From Siphonobacter sp048595215 (GTDB taxonomy: Bacteria; Bacteroidota; Bacteroidia; Cytophagales; Spirosomataceae): DNA of 12,524 bases. The translations under genes were made by a program, and so were the position numbers. The notes under the pieces are model-generated. The model had not been told where the DNA came from. It made no database searches and was given only the letters and a program-made list of their open reading frames with translations. The DNA lies in NCBI RefSeq assembly GCF_048595215.1, contig NZ_JBMDWJ010000156.1, positions 1 to 12,524 on the forward strand, read 5' to 3'. Position 1 is the stretch's first letter, and each line of letters starts with the position of its first letter. This document shows, one piece after another, positions 1 to 8,037 of the stretch.

Positions 1-138
1 TAATGGCACTTTTAAAAAATCATCTAAAATAAAATGGATATGGTCTTCATTTTTATAAATATTTTTTGCTTCATTTATTAAATCTTCTACTATATCAATT
101 CCTAAATATTGATAATTGCTACTTTTTTGTTCATAATT
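1..138 (-). pseudogene. Remnant of a class I SAM-dependent methyltransferase
   Basis: Reading the minus strand from 138 to 1 gives 46 open codons that run off the window edge. They include YLGIDIVEDLINEAKNIY followed by HIHFILDDFLKVPL. This matches the methyltransferase pattern of a hydrophobic strand ending in an acidic residue that binds the ribose of SAM (motif II, here GIDI), a helix, and a later strand ending in DD/DF (motif III). The fold should begin upstream with a glycine-rich motif I. Instead the frame is closed by a TAA read from 141-139, there is no ATG or plausible alternative start, and I found no continuation in the other frames. The gene therefore appears decapitated. It is strongly AT-rich, unlike the genes to the right, which suggests transfer followed by decay. 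Its downstream end is outside the window, so the rest could still be present. The family call comes from pattern recognition only. Confidence 0.55.
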
Positions 139-711
139 TTATGATTGCTTTGGGTAGCAAACATAAAAAATAACTCGACATAGGGAATACAATGAAAGAC
201 AATAAGATAAAATAAAAGACAGCGTATATACGGTTGAGTGTTGTGATATTAGTAATGATCATGGCTTGTTTTTGTGAATTAAAATTGATTATTGATAAGT
301 GTTTTGTCTCTCTTTTTAAACGGCAGATTTAGTGAGCAGGTTATACTGAAATCTATCCCGGTAAATGCATTAGTGGTTTAAAAGTGATCAATTTCTTTTG
401 AGTTTAACCGCAAAGAAGTTGTTTAAAAGTAGCGGGGCTAAATATGCCTTTTGAAAAGTCGATTATACGTATTCGCTTGTGATACACTTCCGGATGAGAA
501 TGAAGGTAGGATGTTTTTAAATTCTGGAATCCTTTTGTAAGCTAGAGGAAGAGAGTACCCTAGTCAATAAAGGGTAAAATTAAACAGGTTTACTGGATGG
601 GAAGAATTTGGTCTATTTCGTTAGTCACCTGAAATGAATATGTAAAGAAATCCCTCATGCAACCCTGTCAGAGGGTCTGGCATCTGCGAACAAACGAACG
701 ACTTAACAAAC
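139..711. other. AT-rich intergenic region without recognisable genes
   Basis: Stop codons are frequent in all frames, no open frame has a protein-like composition, and I saw no tRNA-like cloverleaf. Base composition is much more AT-rich than in the rest of the window and shifts near 640-712. Two short hairpins with the same ACCCT/AGGGT stem occur near 556-576 and 663-677, but neither is followed by a T-run. The promoter of the gene at 712 should lie here. I could not find a convincing Bacteroidota -33/-7 pair (TTG ... TAnnTTTG). Confidence 0.5.
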
Positions 712-1095
712 ATGAAACTCCTCACCTGTCTCTTACTTATGGTGAGTCTGGCAACGGTTGAAAGCCTGGCTCAGAGTAAAACCCCGGAAAGCGTGATTCG
801 TATGCAAACCTTGCTCAGGCAAGCCTCCGATACGGCAAATATCCAATTGCCCGAAAAGCAGTATGCGGTGCAGATTAACCAGTGGATTATTCCTCTGGAT
901 GAAACGACGTTAATGGACTGGAAAAAGCAGGATGGCGTGTATGCCGTACAGTTTTTCCTGCAAAAAGGAACAGCCATTACCTCGCAATACGACCCAAGCT
1001 TTCGCCGGGCTTATGGCGAAGTGAAGTTGTCTTCCAAACAAGCCTGTCAGGAATTCATCCGTCTGTTTGATGGGTTACGGGTGGAGAGAAAATGA
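712..1095 (+). CDS. Small secreted protein of unknown function (127 aa)
   Basis: I do not recognise this family. The protein begins with a clear Sec signal peptide: Lys at position 2, a hydrophobic stretch LLTCLLLMVSLATV, and a probable cleavage site around SLAQ|SK near residue 21. The mature part is about 105 residues, with alternating hydrophobic and polar stretches (YAVQINQWIIPLDE, GVYAVQFFLQKGTAI) that suggest a small mixed alpha/beta or beta-rich periplasmic domain. It contains a single Cys in the mature region and no catalytic motif I can name. ATG at 712 is the obvious start because the signal peptide follows at once. The gene stands alone: AT-rich non-coding DNA is upstream, and a terminator hairpin shared with the convergent uvrA is downstream. 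Confidence 0.75.
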   Translation: MKLLTCLLLMVSLATVESLAQSKTPESVIRMQTLLRQASDTANIQLPEKQYAVQINQWIIPLDETTLMDWKKQDGVYAVQFFLQKGTAITSQYDPSFRRAYGEVKLSSKQACQEFIRLFDGLRVERK

Positions 1096-1174
1096 TCCTA
1101 ATAACGTTCAGGAAATACGATTTTATTCACGCAGATGCTTCTTGACTTTTTCAGAAAGTGAGCAAAGCATTATC

Positions 1175-1209
1175 AAAAAAAAGCTCTTCATATTGAAGAG
1201 CTTTTTTTT
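1175..1209. terminator. Bidirectional intrinsic terminator between convergent genes
   Basis: A perfect 16-bp inverted repeat, arms 1175-1190 and 1194-1209, closes on a 3-nt loop (TAT). The core GCTCTTCA/TGAAGAGC is flanked by eight A on the left and eight T on the right, so both strands carry a stem followed by a U-tract. It sits 80 nt after the stop of the secreted-protein gene and 17 nt beyond the uvrA stop, as expected for a terminator serving both. Confidence 0.9.
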
Positions 1210-1225
1210 GATGGAATAGAAGTGA

Positions 1226-4075
1226 TTAAGTCAACTCCATCTTCAAAAACTTCGCCGTGTGGCTGCCTTTTACTTGGGCAACGACTTCGGGCGTACCTTC
1301 GGCAATGATCTTGCCGCCGCCGTTACCGCCTTCGGGGCCCAGGTCAATCACCCAGTCGGAGACTTTAATCACATCGAGGTTATGCTCGATGATGAGTACC
1401 GTATTTCCCTTATCCACGAGCTTTTGCAGAACGTTCAGCAGATGCTCAATATCCTGGAAGTGTAAACCCGTGGTTGGTTCGTCTAGGATATAGAGTGTCT
1501 TACCCGTATCTTTTTTCGAAAGCTCTTCGGCTAGTTTCACCCGCTGGGCTTCGCCACCCGATAGTGTCGTGGCCTGTTGGCCGAGCGTCAGGTAACCCAG
1601 GCCTACTTCTTTCAGCGTTTGTACTTTGCGTAGAATTTTGGGCTGATTTTCGAAAAATTCAACGGCCTGTTCGACGGTCATATCCAGTACGTCGGAAATG
1701 GATTTGCCTTTGAAACGTACCTCCAGCGTTTCGCGGTTGAAGCGTTTGCCCTTACACACTTCGCAGGGAACGTACACATCCGGAAAAAACTCCATCTCAA
1801 TTTTCTTCATCCCGGCTCCTTCGAAACCTTCGCAGCGACCACCTTTGACGTTGAAGCTAAAGCGACCCGCCTTGTACCCGCGAATTTTGGCTTCGGGTAA
1901 TTCTGAAAACAGGGTACGGATGTCGCTGAACATCCCCGTGTAAGTTGCCGGGTTCGAACGGGGCGTCCGTCCAATCGGCGACTGATCCACTTCAATCACT
2001 TTATCCAGATGCTCCAGACCTTCGACGGCCTTGTAAGGCATCGGCTCGCGTTTGGAGCGATAAAAATGGTGATTCAGAATCGGGAACAAGGTTTCATGAA
2101 TGAGCGTACTCTTGCCCGAACCCGATACCCCCGTGATCGAAACCATCGTACCGAGCGGCAATTTCAGCGTCACGTTTTTCAGGTTGTTGCCGTTCGCTCC
2201 CGCGATCTTCAGCATTTTGCCATTGCCTTTGCGACGTTCGGCGGGAATCTGAATGGTACGACGACCACTGAGGTAATCGGAAGTCGTCGATCGGTTTTCG
2301 AGGAATTGTTGGGGTGTCCCATGTCCCACGACGGAACCACCGTGACGACCCGCTCCCGGCCCGATGTCCACCAGAAAATCCGATTCGAGCATCATATCCT
2401 TGTCGTGTTCAACGACCAGAACCGTATTACCCAAATCACGCAGATCCTTGAGCGACTGAATCAGCTTGACGTTATCACGTTGGTGCAGACCAATACTCGG
2501 TTCATCCATGATATACAGAACGCCGACCAGCTGCGTACCAATCTGGGTAGCCAAACGAATCCGCTGGGCTTCACCACCCGACAGACTCCGCAGGGGCCGG
2601 TTGAGCGTCAGATAATCCAGACCGATGTTGAGCAGAAAGCCAATCCGCTTCCGGATTTCTTTCAGTACTTCTTTTCCAATGACCCGTTGCCGATCGCTCA
2701 GGCGGTCTTCCAAACCCATCGTCCAGGAAGCCAGCTCCGAGATCTGCATGTTCGCCAGCTCGGCAATGTTTTTATCGTCAATCTTGAACCAGAGAGCTTC
2801 TTTTTTCAAACGGGCTCCCTGACATTCCGGACAGGCTTTGATGACCATGAAATCCTTCAGCCAGTCCTGAATCTTATCCGATCCGCTTTCCTGCTGGCGT
2901 TTCAGGAAGTTGATAATGCCTTCGTACTTGGTGTTCCACTCCGTACCCTCGTACTTTTTCGACGGTACCGGAACGGGTTCGTCCGAGCCGTACATCATCA
3001 TTTCCATCGCTTCGGGTGGAAACTTTTCAATCGGCGTCGTCAGACTCACCTTAAAGGGTTTGAGCAGCACTTCCAGTTGTTTGAAAATCCAGAGTTCGCG
3101 GTACTCGCCAATCGGAGCGATAGCTCCCCGACTGATACTGAGCTTTTTATCCGGAATAATGGAATCAATCGTAATCTCTTCGATCACGCCTAACCCCTGA
3201 CAGGTCGGGCACCAGCCGTAAGGCGAGTTAAACGAAAACGCGTTGGGGGCGGGTTCATCGTAACTAATTCCTGAAACGGGGTCCATCAGGTTTTTGGAAA
3301 ACCAGCGGGTCTGGTCCTGATCGTCCTGTAACAGCATCAGCCCTTTGCCCATTTGCAGGGCTTTTCCAACGGACTGACTCAGGCGAAAACGATCGTCGTT
3401 TTTAGGAATGAGCCGATCGATTACTACTTCAATGTCGTGAATTTTGAAGCGGTCGAGCTGCATCTTCGGAACAATATCCTGAATCTCACCATCGACCCGC
3501 ACTTTCGTATACCCCTGTTTGGCAATCTGTACGAAGAGTTCGCGGTAGTGTCCTTTCCGACCCCGTACAATGGGAGCCAATAAAATCGTTTTCCGGTTGT
3601 CGTAATCCTTCAGAATCTGATCAATGACCTGATCCTGAGAAAACTGAACCATTTTATCACCCGTTACATAACTATATGCCTCACTCGCTCGGGCGTAGAG
3701 CAAACGCAAAAAGTCATAGATTTCAGTGGTGGTTCCTACCGTGGAACGGGGGTTCTTGGACGTCGTTTTCTGCTCAATGGAAATAACGGGCGAAAGACCT
3801 TCAATTTTATCGACATCCGGCCGTTCCATTGAACCAATGAAGCCCCGGGCGTAGGCCGAAAAGCTTTCCATGTAGCGTCGCTGTCCTTCGGCGTAACTGG
3901 TATCAAACGCCAGCGACGATTTTCCCGAACCGCTGATGCCGGTAATGACGACCAGCTTGTTCCGGGGAATGGTTAAATCAACGTTTTTGAGATTGTGCTC
4001 ACGGGCACCTAAAATTTCAATGAGTTCCTGACCGGCGGGCTCGGTGGATATGGTGGGAAGCTTAGTTTCTGCCAT
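1226..4075 (-). CDS. uvrA: Excinuclease ABC subunit A (UvrA)
   Basis: UvrA is the DNA-damage recognition ATPase of nucleotide excision repair. It acts as a dimer in the cytoplasm and loads UvrB at lesions. The duplicated ABC ATPase layout is complete: Walker A GISGSGKSS near residue 46 and GVSGSGKST near 645, ABC signatures LSGGEAQR near 500 and 840, and the following Walker B regions YIMDEPSIGLH and YILDEPTTGLH. Cys pairs CPTC (near 290), CPEC (near 415) and the C-terminal zinc-finger region GGRCEGFEGAG...CEVCKGKRFN (near 745-775) are present. At 949 residues the length is normal. The frame opens further upstream at a TTG (4099), but the ATG at 4075 gives MAETKLP, in line with typical UvrA N termini, so I chose it. 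It is transcribed alone, towards the shared terminator; no LexA-type operator was seen. Confidence 0.97.
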   Translation of the reverse strand: MAETKLPTISTEPAGQELIEILGAREHNLKNVDLTIPRNKLVVITGISGSGKSSLAFDTSYAEGQRRYMESFSAYARGFIGSMERPDVDKIEGLSPVISIEQKTTSKNPRSTVGTTTEIYDFLRLLYARASEAYSYVTGDKMVQFSQDQVIDQILKDYDNRKTILLAPIVRGRKGHYRELFVQIAKQGYTKVRVDGEIQDIVPKMQLDRFKIHDIEVVIDRLIPKNDDRFRLSQSVGKALQMGKGLMLLQDDQDQTRWFSKNLMDPVSGISYDEPAPNAFSFNSPYGWCPTCQGLGVIEEITIDSIIPDKKLSISRGAIAPIGEYRELWIFKQLEVLLKPFKVSLTTPIEKFPPEAMEMMMYGSDEPVPVPSKKYEGTEWNTKYEGIINFLKRQQESGSDKIQDWLKDFMVIKACPECQGARLKKEALWFKIDDKNIAELANMQISELASWTMGLEDRLSDRQRVIGKEVLKEIRKRIGFLLNIGLDYLTLNRPLRSLSGGEAQRIRLATQIGTQLVGVLYIMDEPSIGLHQRDNVKLIQSLKDLRDLGNTVLVVEHDKDMMLESDFLVDIGPGAGRHGGSVVGHGTPQQFLENRSTTSDYLSGRRTIQIPAERRKGNGKMLKIAGANGNNLKNVTLKLPLGTMVSITGVSGSGKSTLIHETLFPILNHHFYRSKREPMPYKAVEGLEHLDKVIEVDQSPIGRTPRSNPATYTGMFSDIRTLFSELPEAKIRGYKAGRFSFNVKGGRCEGFEGAGMKKIEMEFFPDVYVPCEVCKGKRFNRETLEVRFKGKSISDVLDMTVEQAVEFFENQPKILRKVQTLKEVGLGYLTLGQQATTLSGGEAQRVKLAEELSKKDTGKTLYILDEPTTGLHFQDIEHLLNVLQKLVDKGNTVLIIEHNLDVIKVSDWVIDLGPEGGNGGGKIIAEGTPEVVAQVKGSHTAKFLKMELT

Positions 4076-4280
4076 GAGTTTGTAACAACGTAAAAACAAG
4101 TAAAGTTACCGCTTTTGACTTTTTTTTCAGTGGATAAGAAGAAACCGACGCCATGAAACGAATACCTTCGTAGATTCTTAAAATTTTTTATTATCTAAAC
4201 GAGTCTAAGACGCTGTTTTTTCGCTTAGCTACGTAAGGATAAGCCGTTAACGAACAGAACCGCCGAATCTATAGACTCCT
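4076..4280. promoter_or_regulatory. Divergent intergenic region between uvrA and the fucosidase gene
   Basis: These 205 bases separate two divergently transcribed genes, so both promoters should lie here. The sequence is AT-rich around 4120-4200 (T8 run near 4121, and AAAATTTTTTATTAT near 4181). No exact TAnnTTTG was found on either strand. The closest on the uvrA strand is TAACTTTA, about 25-35 nt upstream of its ATG, without a good -33 partner. No operator palindrome was recognised. Confidence 0.4.
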
Positions 4281-6359
4281 ATGAAACACCTCTTTGTACC
4301 CATTTTAGGCTGCTTTTTAAGCCTATCTACGCTTGCTCAGCAAGCTCCCAAGCCGTACGGAGCCTTGCCTTCAGCCCGGCAATTGAAGTGGCACGATACG
4401 GAAATGTACTGCATCGTACACTTTACGCCTACGACGTTTGAAGACAAGGAGTGGGGCTACGGTGATGCCGATCCGAAGACGTTCAATCCCTCTAATTTTA
4501 GTGCTGAACAAATCGTAAAATCAGCCAAAGCGGGCGGATTTCGGGGTATTGTATTCGTCGCCAAGCACCACGACGGCTTCTGCCTCTGGCCAACCAAAAC
4601 CACCGACTACAACATCAGTAAAAGTCCCTTCCGCAACGGAAAGGGCGATATGGTGAAGGAAATGGTGGAAGCTTGCCGAAAAAACGGCATGAAAATTGGC
4701 CTGTACTGCTCACCTTGGGACCGTAACAGTGCCGCCTACGGGACCGACCAATACCTGCCCATTTACCAGGCCCAGCTTAAGGAATTGTACACACAATACG
4801 GGGAGTTGTTTATGTCTTGGCACGATGGTGCCAACGGCGGCGATGGGTACTACGGCGGGGCCCGCGAATCTCGGAAAATCAACAACCTGACGTATTACGA
4901 CTGGGACAACACCTGGCAGATTACCCGGAAACTACAACCCAATGCCAACATTTTCAGTGATATAGGCTGGGATGTTCGCTGGGTAGGAAATGAAAAGGGT
5001 TTCGCCAACGAAACCTCCTGGGCAACCTTTACGCCTACGGCAGCGGATGGGAAAAGCAAAGGCGTACCCGGTAACGCCAATGATTACGACGCCCCGACGG
5101 GTACACGAAATGGGGAAAAATGGATTCCGGCGGAATGTGACGTACCTCTGCGTCCGGGCTGGTTTTATCACGCCAGTCAGGATGGGAAGTCTAAATCTCC
5201 CCAACAGTTGCTGGAACTGTACTATAAAAGTGTGGGTCGCGGAGCCGCATTTGATCTGGGGCTCTCGCCTGATAAACGCGGTCAGTTACACGAAGACGAC
5301 GTGGCCATTCTGAAAAGTTTCGGTGAAATTCTGAAGAAGACTTTTAGCAAAAACTGGGCCAATACGGCTCAGGTAACGGCTACGGGTGGCCGGGGCTTTG
5401 CGGTAAAAACCATGCTCGACAATAACCGCCAAACCTATTGGGCCAGCAAAGACGACGTAACGACGCCGGAACTGGTCCTGAGCTGGTCGAAACCCGTTTC
5501 GTTCAATGTACTGAGTATTCGGGAGGCCATTGCTCTAGGCCAGCGAATCGAGGAGTTTGCTCTGGACGTCTGGGAAAACGGGGATTGGAAAGAAATTCAC
5601 CGGGGAACCAGCGTGGGAGCTTTGCGGCTGGTACGCTTGCCGAAGTATCATACCACGGAAAAAATCCGCGTTCGGATTACGAAATCACCCGTGGCGGTGA
5701 CGATCAGCGAGTTGGGTGTCTATACGGAACCTGAGCAATTACTCGCTCCGGTTGTTCGTCGCGATCAGAAAGGAACCGTGACGATCAGTTCGCCCGTATC
5801 CGTTCGGGAAATTCGGTATACGCTGGATGGGTCGGAGCCGAAAGCTACTTCGCCGCTGTACAGTGAATCATTTGCCTTACCCCAGGCGGCTACGGTGAAA
5901 GCTCGGGCCTTCGGCGAGGCTCAAAGTGGTCCGGTAACGACGGTAGATTTTGATATGCCTTCCACCAAATGGAAAATTGATCAGAAAGCGGATAAGGCCA
6001 TCGATGGAGATCCAACCACCGTATGGACTTCGGCCAAAGACGCTTCCTATCCGCATACCCTCACGCTTGATTTAGGCGAAACGCTCGGACTGAAAGGATT
6101 CACCTATACCCCCGACGCTTCGGATCACCGCAGCGGTACGGTTTACAAATACCGGGTATACGTATCGACGGATGGTGAAAACTGGGGACAGCCCGTTGCG
6201 GAGGGTCAATTCGATAACATTCAGAATAACCCGCTCGAACAACGCGTACGCTTTAAGCAAACGGTACCGGGGCAGTTCTTACGGTTTGTAGCCGTAGAGT
6301 CTACGAACGGAAAGGAAACCTGGGCTCGCGTGGCTGAGCTGGGCGTGATTACCAAATAA
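4281..6359 (+). CDS. Secreted alpha-L-fucosidase (GH29) with C-terminal beta-sandwich modules
   Basis: GH29 enzymes release alpha-L-fucose from glycans with retention of configuration. A signal peptide (residues 1-20, ending TLAQ) directs export. The catalytic (beta/alpha)8 barrel covers about residues 25-355 and shows HFTPTTF (47-53), KHHDGFCLWPT (95-105), IGLYCSPWDRN, and SWHDGANGG (179-187), where D182 fits the nucleophile position. The form of these motifs suggests the GH29 branch acting on alpha-1,3/1,4-linked fucose, but subfamily is an inference. After the barrel come a discoidin-like region (about 356-480, NWANTAQVTATGG...), a chitobiase-C-like/Fn3-associated segment (about 482-555, REIRYTLDGSEPKATSPLY), and an F5/8 type C (CBM32-like) domain (about 558-692, AIDGDPTTVWTS and YRVYVSTDGENWG). 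At 692 residues it is longer than a bare GH29 because of these modules. It lies 96 nt upstream of the GH125 gene on the same strand, so the two may be co-transcribed. Confidence 0.93.
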   Translation: MKHLFVPILGCFLSLSTLAQQAPKPYGALPSARQLKWHDTEMYCIVHFTPTTFEDKEWGYGDADPKTFNPSNFSAEQIVKSAKAGGFRGIVFVAKHHDGFCLWPTKTTDYNISKSPFRNGKGDMVKEMVEACRKNGMKIGLYCSPWDRNSAAYGTDQYLPIYQAQLKELYTQYGELFMSWHDGANGGDGYYGGARESRKINNLTYYDWDNTWQITRKLQPNANIFSDIGWDVRWVGNEKGFANETSWATFTPTAADGKSKGVPGNANDYDAPTGTRNGEKWIPAECDVPLRPGWFYHASQDGKSKSPQQLLELYYKSVGRGAAFDLGLSPDKRGQLHEDDVAILKSFGEILKKTFSKNWANTAQVTATGGRGFAVKTMLDNNRQTYWASKDDVTTPELVLSWSKPVSFNVLSIREAIALGQRIEEFALDVWENGDWKEIHRGTSVGALRLVRLPKYHTTEKIRVRITKSPVAVTISELGVYTEPEQLLAPVVRRDQKGTVTISSPVSVREIRYTLDGSEPKATSPLYSESFALPQAATVKARAFGEAQSGPVTTVDFDMPSTKWKIDQKADKAIDGDPTTVWTSAKDASYPHTLTLDLGETLGLKGFTYTPDASDHRSGTVYKYRVYVSTDGENWGQPVAEGQFDNIQNNPLEQRVRFKQTVPGQFLRFVAVESTNGKETWARVAELGVITK

Positions 6360-6378
6360 GTCATCGGGACAAATCCGT

Positions 6379-6410
6379 TGCGGTTTCGAGTTAAAATCGA
6401 GGCTTCCGCA
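6379..6410 (+). other. Intergenic hairpin between the GH29 and GH125 genes
   Basis: TGCGG (6379-6383) pairs with CCGCA (6406-6410). Inside, TTTCGA (6384-6389) pairs with TCGAGG (6397-6402) using two G-U pairs, leaving a 3-nt bulge and a 7-nt loop. There is no T-run after it, so a normal intrinsic terminator is unlikely. It could be an mRNA processing or stability element, or chance. Confidence 0.3.
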
Positions 6411-6455
6411 CTATATCAACTGAAAACGCTACACTGAAAAACAGTCAAGAAACAC

Positions 6456-7871
6456 ATGAATCGTAGAGATTTTATTCAACAGTCGGCCCTGGTGGGTGCG
6501 GGGATGATGCTTCCGTTTACGGGTAAGGCGGCGGCGGCTTTCCCGGAAGTACGGATTGCGGCCAACAAACGTAATTTTACCAGCAAAGCCGTAGAAGCTA
6601 CTATCCAGCGGGTACAGAAAATGATCGGGGATGACGAGCTGGCCTGGCTGTTTGGCAACTGCTTTCCTAACACCCTTGATACCACGGTTCATTACAGTGA
6701 AAAGGGGGGTAAACCCGATACCTTCGTCATTACGGGCGACATCGACGCCATGTGGCTTCGCGACAGTACGGCTCAGGTATGGCCTTATCTCTCGCTGGTG
6801 AAAGACGATGAGCCGCTACGGAAACTGATCGAAGGGGTGGTTCGTCGCCAAACCAAGTGTATCCTGATTGATCCGTACGCGAATGCTTTCTACAACGGCC
6901 CCGGTCACAGCGAGTGGTATTCGGACAATACGAAGATGAAGCCTGAACTGCACGAACGGAAGTGGGAAATCGATTCCCTGTGCTACCCGGTTCGTCTGGC
7001 GTATGGCTACTGGAAAACGACGGGGGATACGAGTCCGTTTGATGCGGACTGGAAACAGTCCATCCGGATGATTATCCAGACGTTCCGTGAACAGCAGCGG
7101 AAAGAAAATCGCGGTCCGTATACCTTTACCCGTAAAACAGCCTGGGCTACGGATACCGTTCCTGGCAATGGCTACGGCAACCCGACCAAACCCGTAGGTT
7201 TGATCACGAGTATTTTCCGTCCTTCGGATGATGCCACGATTTATCCGTTTCTGGTACCGTCGAATTTCTTTGCCGTAGCGATTTTGAAACAAGCAGCGGA
7301 AATCAGTCAGAAAATCGGCGACGCAGCCCTGGCAACAGAGTGTAAAACGCTGGCGACGGAAGTGGAGCAGGCGTTGAAGAAATACGCCATTGTAGAGCAC
7401 CCGAAGTTCGGTAAAGTATTTCCGTTTGAAGTAGACGGCTTTGGCAATGCTCTGTTTATGGACGATGCCAACGTACCGAGTCTGCTGGCTCTACCGTACC
7501 TGGATTCTGTATCGGTGAAAGATCCGATTTATCAAAATACACGAAAACTGATTTTGAGCGATTCCAACCCGTATTTCTCAAAAGGAAAAGCGGGCGAGGG
7601 AATCGGCAGTCCGCATACGCTGGTGGACAGCATTTGGCCGATTGCAGTTACGATGCGAGCGTTGACTTCCCAAAACGACGCAGAAATCCGGGCTCAGCTG
7701 AAACAACAGAAGATGACGCATGCGGGTACGGGCTTCATGCACGAATCGTTCAACAAAGACGACGCGAATAACTTCACTCGTAAATGGTTCGCCTGGTCGA
7801 ATACACTCTTCGGTGAATTGGTACTGAAGGTAGCGAATGAGCGTCCGGCGATTTTGAAGGGAACTTTGTAG
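6456..7871 (+). CDS. Exo-alpha-1,6-mannosidase family GH125 (Tat-exported)
   Basis: GH125 enzymes remove non-reducing alpha-1,6-linked mannose by an inverting mechanism, and characterised members act on N-glycan or fungal mannan fragments. The protein starts MNRRDFIQQSALVGAG, a twin-arginine signal followed by a hydrophobic stretch and an Ala-rich cleavage region (KAAAAF, about residues 24-29). The (alpha/alpha)6 fold motifs are present: GDIDAMWLRDSTAQVWPYL (94-112), NAFYNGPGHSEW (143-154), KWEIDSLCYP (169-178), RPSDDATIYPFLVPSN (255-270), GEGIGSPHTLVDSIWP (380-395) and GFMHESFN (426-433). From the family mechanism I infer that an Asp in RPSDD is the acid and E430 in MHESF is the base. Length is 471 residues, normal for the family. 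It lies 96 nt after the GH29 gene, and a large palindromic repeat begins 21 nt after its stop. Confidence 0.93.
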   Translation: MNRRDFIQQSALVGAGMMLPFTGKAAAAFPEVRIAANKRNFTSKAVEATIQRVQKMIGDDELAWLFGNCFPNTLDTTVHYSEKGGKPDTFVITGDIDAMWLRDSTAQVWPYLSLVKDDEPLRKLIEGVVRRQTKCILIDPYANAFYNGPGHSEWYSDNTKMKPELHERKWEIDSLCYPVRLAYGYWKTTGDTSPFDADWKQSIRMIIQTFREQQRKENRGPYTFTRKTAWATDTVPGNGYGNPTKPVGLITSIFRPSDDATIYPFLVPSNFFAVAILKQAAEISQKIGDAALATECKTLATEVEQALKKYAIVEHPKFGKVFPFEVDGFGNALFMDDANVPSLLALPYLDSVSVKDPIYQNTRKLILSDSNPYFSKGKAGEGIGSPHTLVDSIWPIAVTMRALTSQNDAEIRAQLKQQKMTHAGTGFMHESFNKDDANNFTRKWFAWSNTLFGELVLKVANERPAILKGTL

Positions 7872-7892
7872 CCTTTCATAGGTTGGATTGTG

Positions 7893-7938
7893 CCATGGGT
7901 AAAACCCATGGCTAATCACATTAAACCCCTTCGGGGTT
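7893..7938 (+). repeat. Two-hairpin REP-like unit 1
   Basis: This is one of four 46-nt units of the same plan. Hairpin A is CCATGGGT, loop AAA, ACCCATGG (7893-7911). A 12-nt linker CTAATCACATTA follows (7912-7923), then hairpin B AACCCC, loop TTC, GGGGTT (7924-7938). It lies 21 nt after the GH125 stop, head-to-head with unit 2. Confidence 0.85.
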
Positions 7939-7977
7939 GGGATTGCCCAACCCCGAAGGGGTTTAATGTGATTAGCC
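7910..7977. repeat. Perfect 68-nt palindrome formed by units 1 and 2
   Basis: Arms of 32 nt (7910-7941 and 7946-7977) are exact reverse complements around a 4-nt loop ATTG. The palindrome comprises the linker and hairpin B of units 1 and 2 plus their junction GGGATTGCCC (7939-7948). On either strand of DNA or RNA it can form one long hairpin or, alternatively, the small hairpins of each unit. As RNA it would form a very stable 3' end for the GH125 transcript, although no T-run follows. Confidence 0.95.
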
Positions 7978-7994
7978 CCGTATGAAATGCGGGG
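7949..7994 (-). repeat. Two-hairpin REP-like unit 2 (inverted)
   Basis: Read on the minus strand: hairpin A CCCCGCAT, loop TTC, ATACGGGG (7994-7976), linker CTAATCACATTA identical to unit 1, and hairpin B AACCCC-TTC-GGGGTT (7963-7949). The A stem contains one C/A mismatch on this strand, which becomes a T-G wobble on the plus strand. The A-stem sequence differs from unit 1 although the linker and B are identical. Confidence 0.85.
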
Positions 7995-8037
7995 AGACGA
8001 ATGCGTTTGTGACAACCATTAGTGCCCGGGTACCCCA

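Noticed and set aside
555..677. Two ACCCT/AGGGT hairpins in the AT-rich region as terminators or riboswitch parts
   Set aside because: Stems are only 5-6 bp, have no T-run after them, and share no wider structure.
2009..3193. Long plus-strand open frame (394 codons) opposite uvrA
   Set aside because: It is fully antisense to the well-conserved UvrA coding sequence and its translation has no domain-like composition; it is a shadow of the GC-rich third positions.
4076..4099. Eight-residue N-terminal extension of UvrA from a TTG start
   Set aside because: The extension MFLRCYKL has no family counterpart, and the ATG at 4075 gives a normal UvrA N terminus.
7578..8015. Minus-strand open frame of 145 codons over the end of GH125 and the palindromes
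   Set aside because: Half is antisense to GH125 and the other half translates the hairpin repeats; no protein-like features.
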